Below, piece after piece: positions 63,101 to 64,000 of a DNA stretch of 64,000 nt (the first letter of the stretch is position 1; each line of letters opens with the position of its first letter). The stretch spans positions 8,536,493 to 8,600,492 of the forward strand of contig NC_060115.1 in assembly GCF_021155765.1 (NCBI RefSeq). The letters run 5' to 3'. The notes under the pieces are model-generated. The model was not told where the DNA came from and ran no database searches. It saw only the letters and a list, made by a program, of their open reading frames with translations. This DNA comes from Diprion similis. Lineage: Eukaryota > Arthropoda > Insecta > Hymenoptera > Diprionidae. The position numbers and the translations under genes are program-made.

Positions 63101-64000
63101 AATTTTCACCAAAAATGCAAAGGGGTTAGCCTTGGATTTTTTTTGGCCGAAAAATCTTTTGTCTGGGAATCGATTCGTATGACGTTTTCTAGACTAATTC
63201 GACGCCCAGGAACTCAGAAAACACATCAAAAATAGCGTAGGACCAGCAGCAGAGAAATGACGACGAAAATCATGAGTTTTTCGGCTGTAACTTTACAGGT
63301 GTTGCTCGCAGCGTATTGGGACTGCGTTTAATCGATTTCTCTCGCAAAATTACGTCGGAATAGTGCCCTACAGAATTAATTGCAGCACTTTTCAAAGTCG
63401 TCGAAATTTTCACCAAAAATGCAAAGGGGTTAGCCTTGGATTTTTTTTGGCCGAAAAATCTTTTGTCTGGGAATCGATTCGTATGACGTTTTCTAGACTA
63501 ATTCGACGCCCAGGAACTCAGAAAACACATCAAAAATAGCGTAGGACCAGCAGCAGAGAAATGACGACGAAAATCATGAGTTTTTCGGCTGTAACTTTAC
63601 AGGTGTTGCTCGCAGCGTATTGGGACTGCGTTTAATCGATTTCTCTCGCAAAATTACGTCGGAATAGTGCCCTACAGAATTAATTGCAGCACTTTTCAAA
63701 GTCGTCGAAATTTTCACCAAAAATGCAAAGGGGTTAGCCTTGGATTTTTTTTGGCCGAAAAATCTTTTGTCTGGGAATCGATTCGTATGACGTTTTCTAG
63801 ACTAATTCGACGCCCAGGAACTCAGAAAACACATCAAAAATAGCGTAGGACCAGCAGCAGAGAAATGACGACGAAAATCATGAGTTTTTCGGCTGTAACT
63901 TTACAGGTGTTGCTCGCAGCGTATTGGGACTGCGTTTAATCGATTTCTCTCGCAAAATTACGTCGGAATAGTGCCCTACAGAATTAATTGCAGCACTTTT
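45112..64000 (+). repeat. tandem satellite array, 304-bp monomer, about 62 copies, continuing past the window
   Basis: The marker GGAATAGTGCC recurs every 304 bases: 45117, 45421, 45725, 46029 and so on to 63661 and 63965. From 45421 to 63661 there are exactly 60 periods with no net length change. Monomers look identical apart from a T-to-C change in the GGGGTTAGCC segment of four monomers (48839, 49143, 50359, 50663). There is no spacer and no conserved long open frame (the frame starting in the edge monomer is closed in canonical monomers). The array runs off the right edge. Likely heterochromatic or (peri)centromeric satellite DNA; location and function are inference. Confidence 0.98.

Noticed and set aside
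45112..64000. CRISPR-like or gene-cluster interpretation of the array
   Set aside because: Repeats are head to tail with no unique spacers and no conserved coding frame, in a genome with introns; this is satellite DNA.

Overview
The window is eukaryotic nuclear DNA from an insect, most likely a hymenopteran. The support is AT-rich intergenic DNA, small GT-AG-bounded exons, a chitinase with a peritrophin-type chitin-binding domain, a kramer/PLEKHA-type gene and a short CCTAA (insect telomere-type) tract. The order assignment is inference; no marker in the window proves it.

Layout. (1) 1-15,660, + strand: the 3' part of a large multi-exon gene of the PLEKHA4-7/kramer family. Its WW/PH end lies before the window. 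Fifteen in-frame exons from 1,753 to the stop at 15,660 give 1,045 residues of coiled coil, His/Gln-rich, Pro-rich and conserved C-terminal sequence. (2) 15.7-22.1 kb: AT-rich intergenic DNA with one unresolved Cys-rich block on the minus strand (19.6-21.2 kb). (3) 22.3-28.5 kb, + strand: a secreted GH18 chitinase (554 aa) with signal peptide, complete catalytic motifs, Ser/Thr/Pro linker and CBM14 domain, plus a candidate TATA promoter and noncoding first exon at about 22.32-22.38 kb. (4) 30.97-32.91 kb, + strand: a five-exon, 427-aa, seven-segment membrane protein that I could not assign to a family. (5) 37.8-43.35 kb, + strand: branched-chain amino acid aminotransferase (408 aa) with a probable mitochondrial presequence, one GC-AG intron and two foldback repeats in intron 1. 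(6) 44.3-44.8 kb, - strand: a decayed non-LTR retrotransposon fragment. (7) 44.9 kb to the window end: a tandem satellite array with an exact 304-bp period, about 62 nearly identical monomers in phase to the last base, bordered on the left by one degenerate monomer.

The four genes are unrelated in function: a junction/Wnt-PCP scaffold, cuticle or gut chitin turnover, an orphan membrane protein and amino-acid catabolism. They all lie on the + strand, each with its own regulatory region, so there is no operon-like logic. The most unusual structure is the satellite array. It takes up about 30% of the window, shows almost no variation except a patterned single-base variant, and its monomer may itself be an ancient dimer of about 152-bp units. 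Exon boundaries were derived by hand from splice consensus and frame. All four gene models keep an open frame across every junction.
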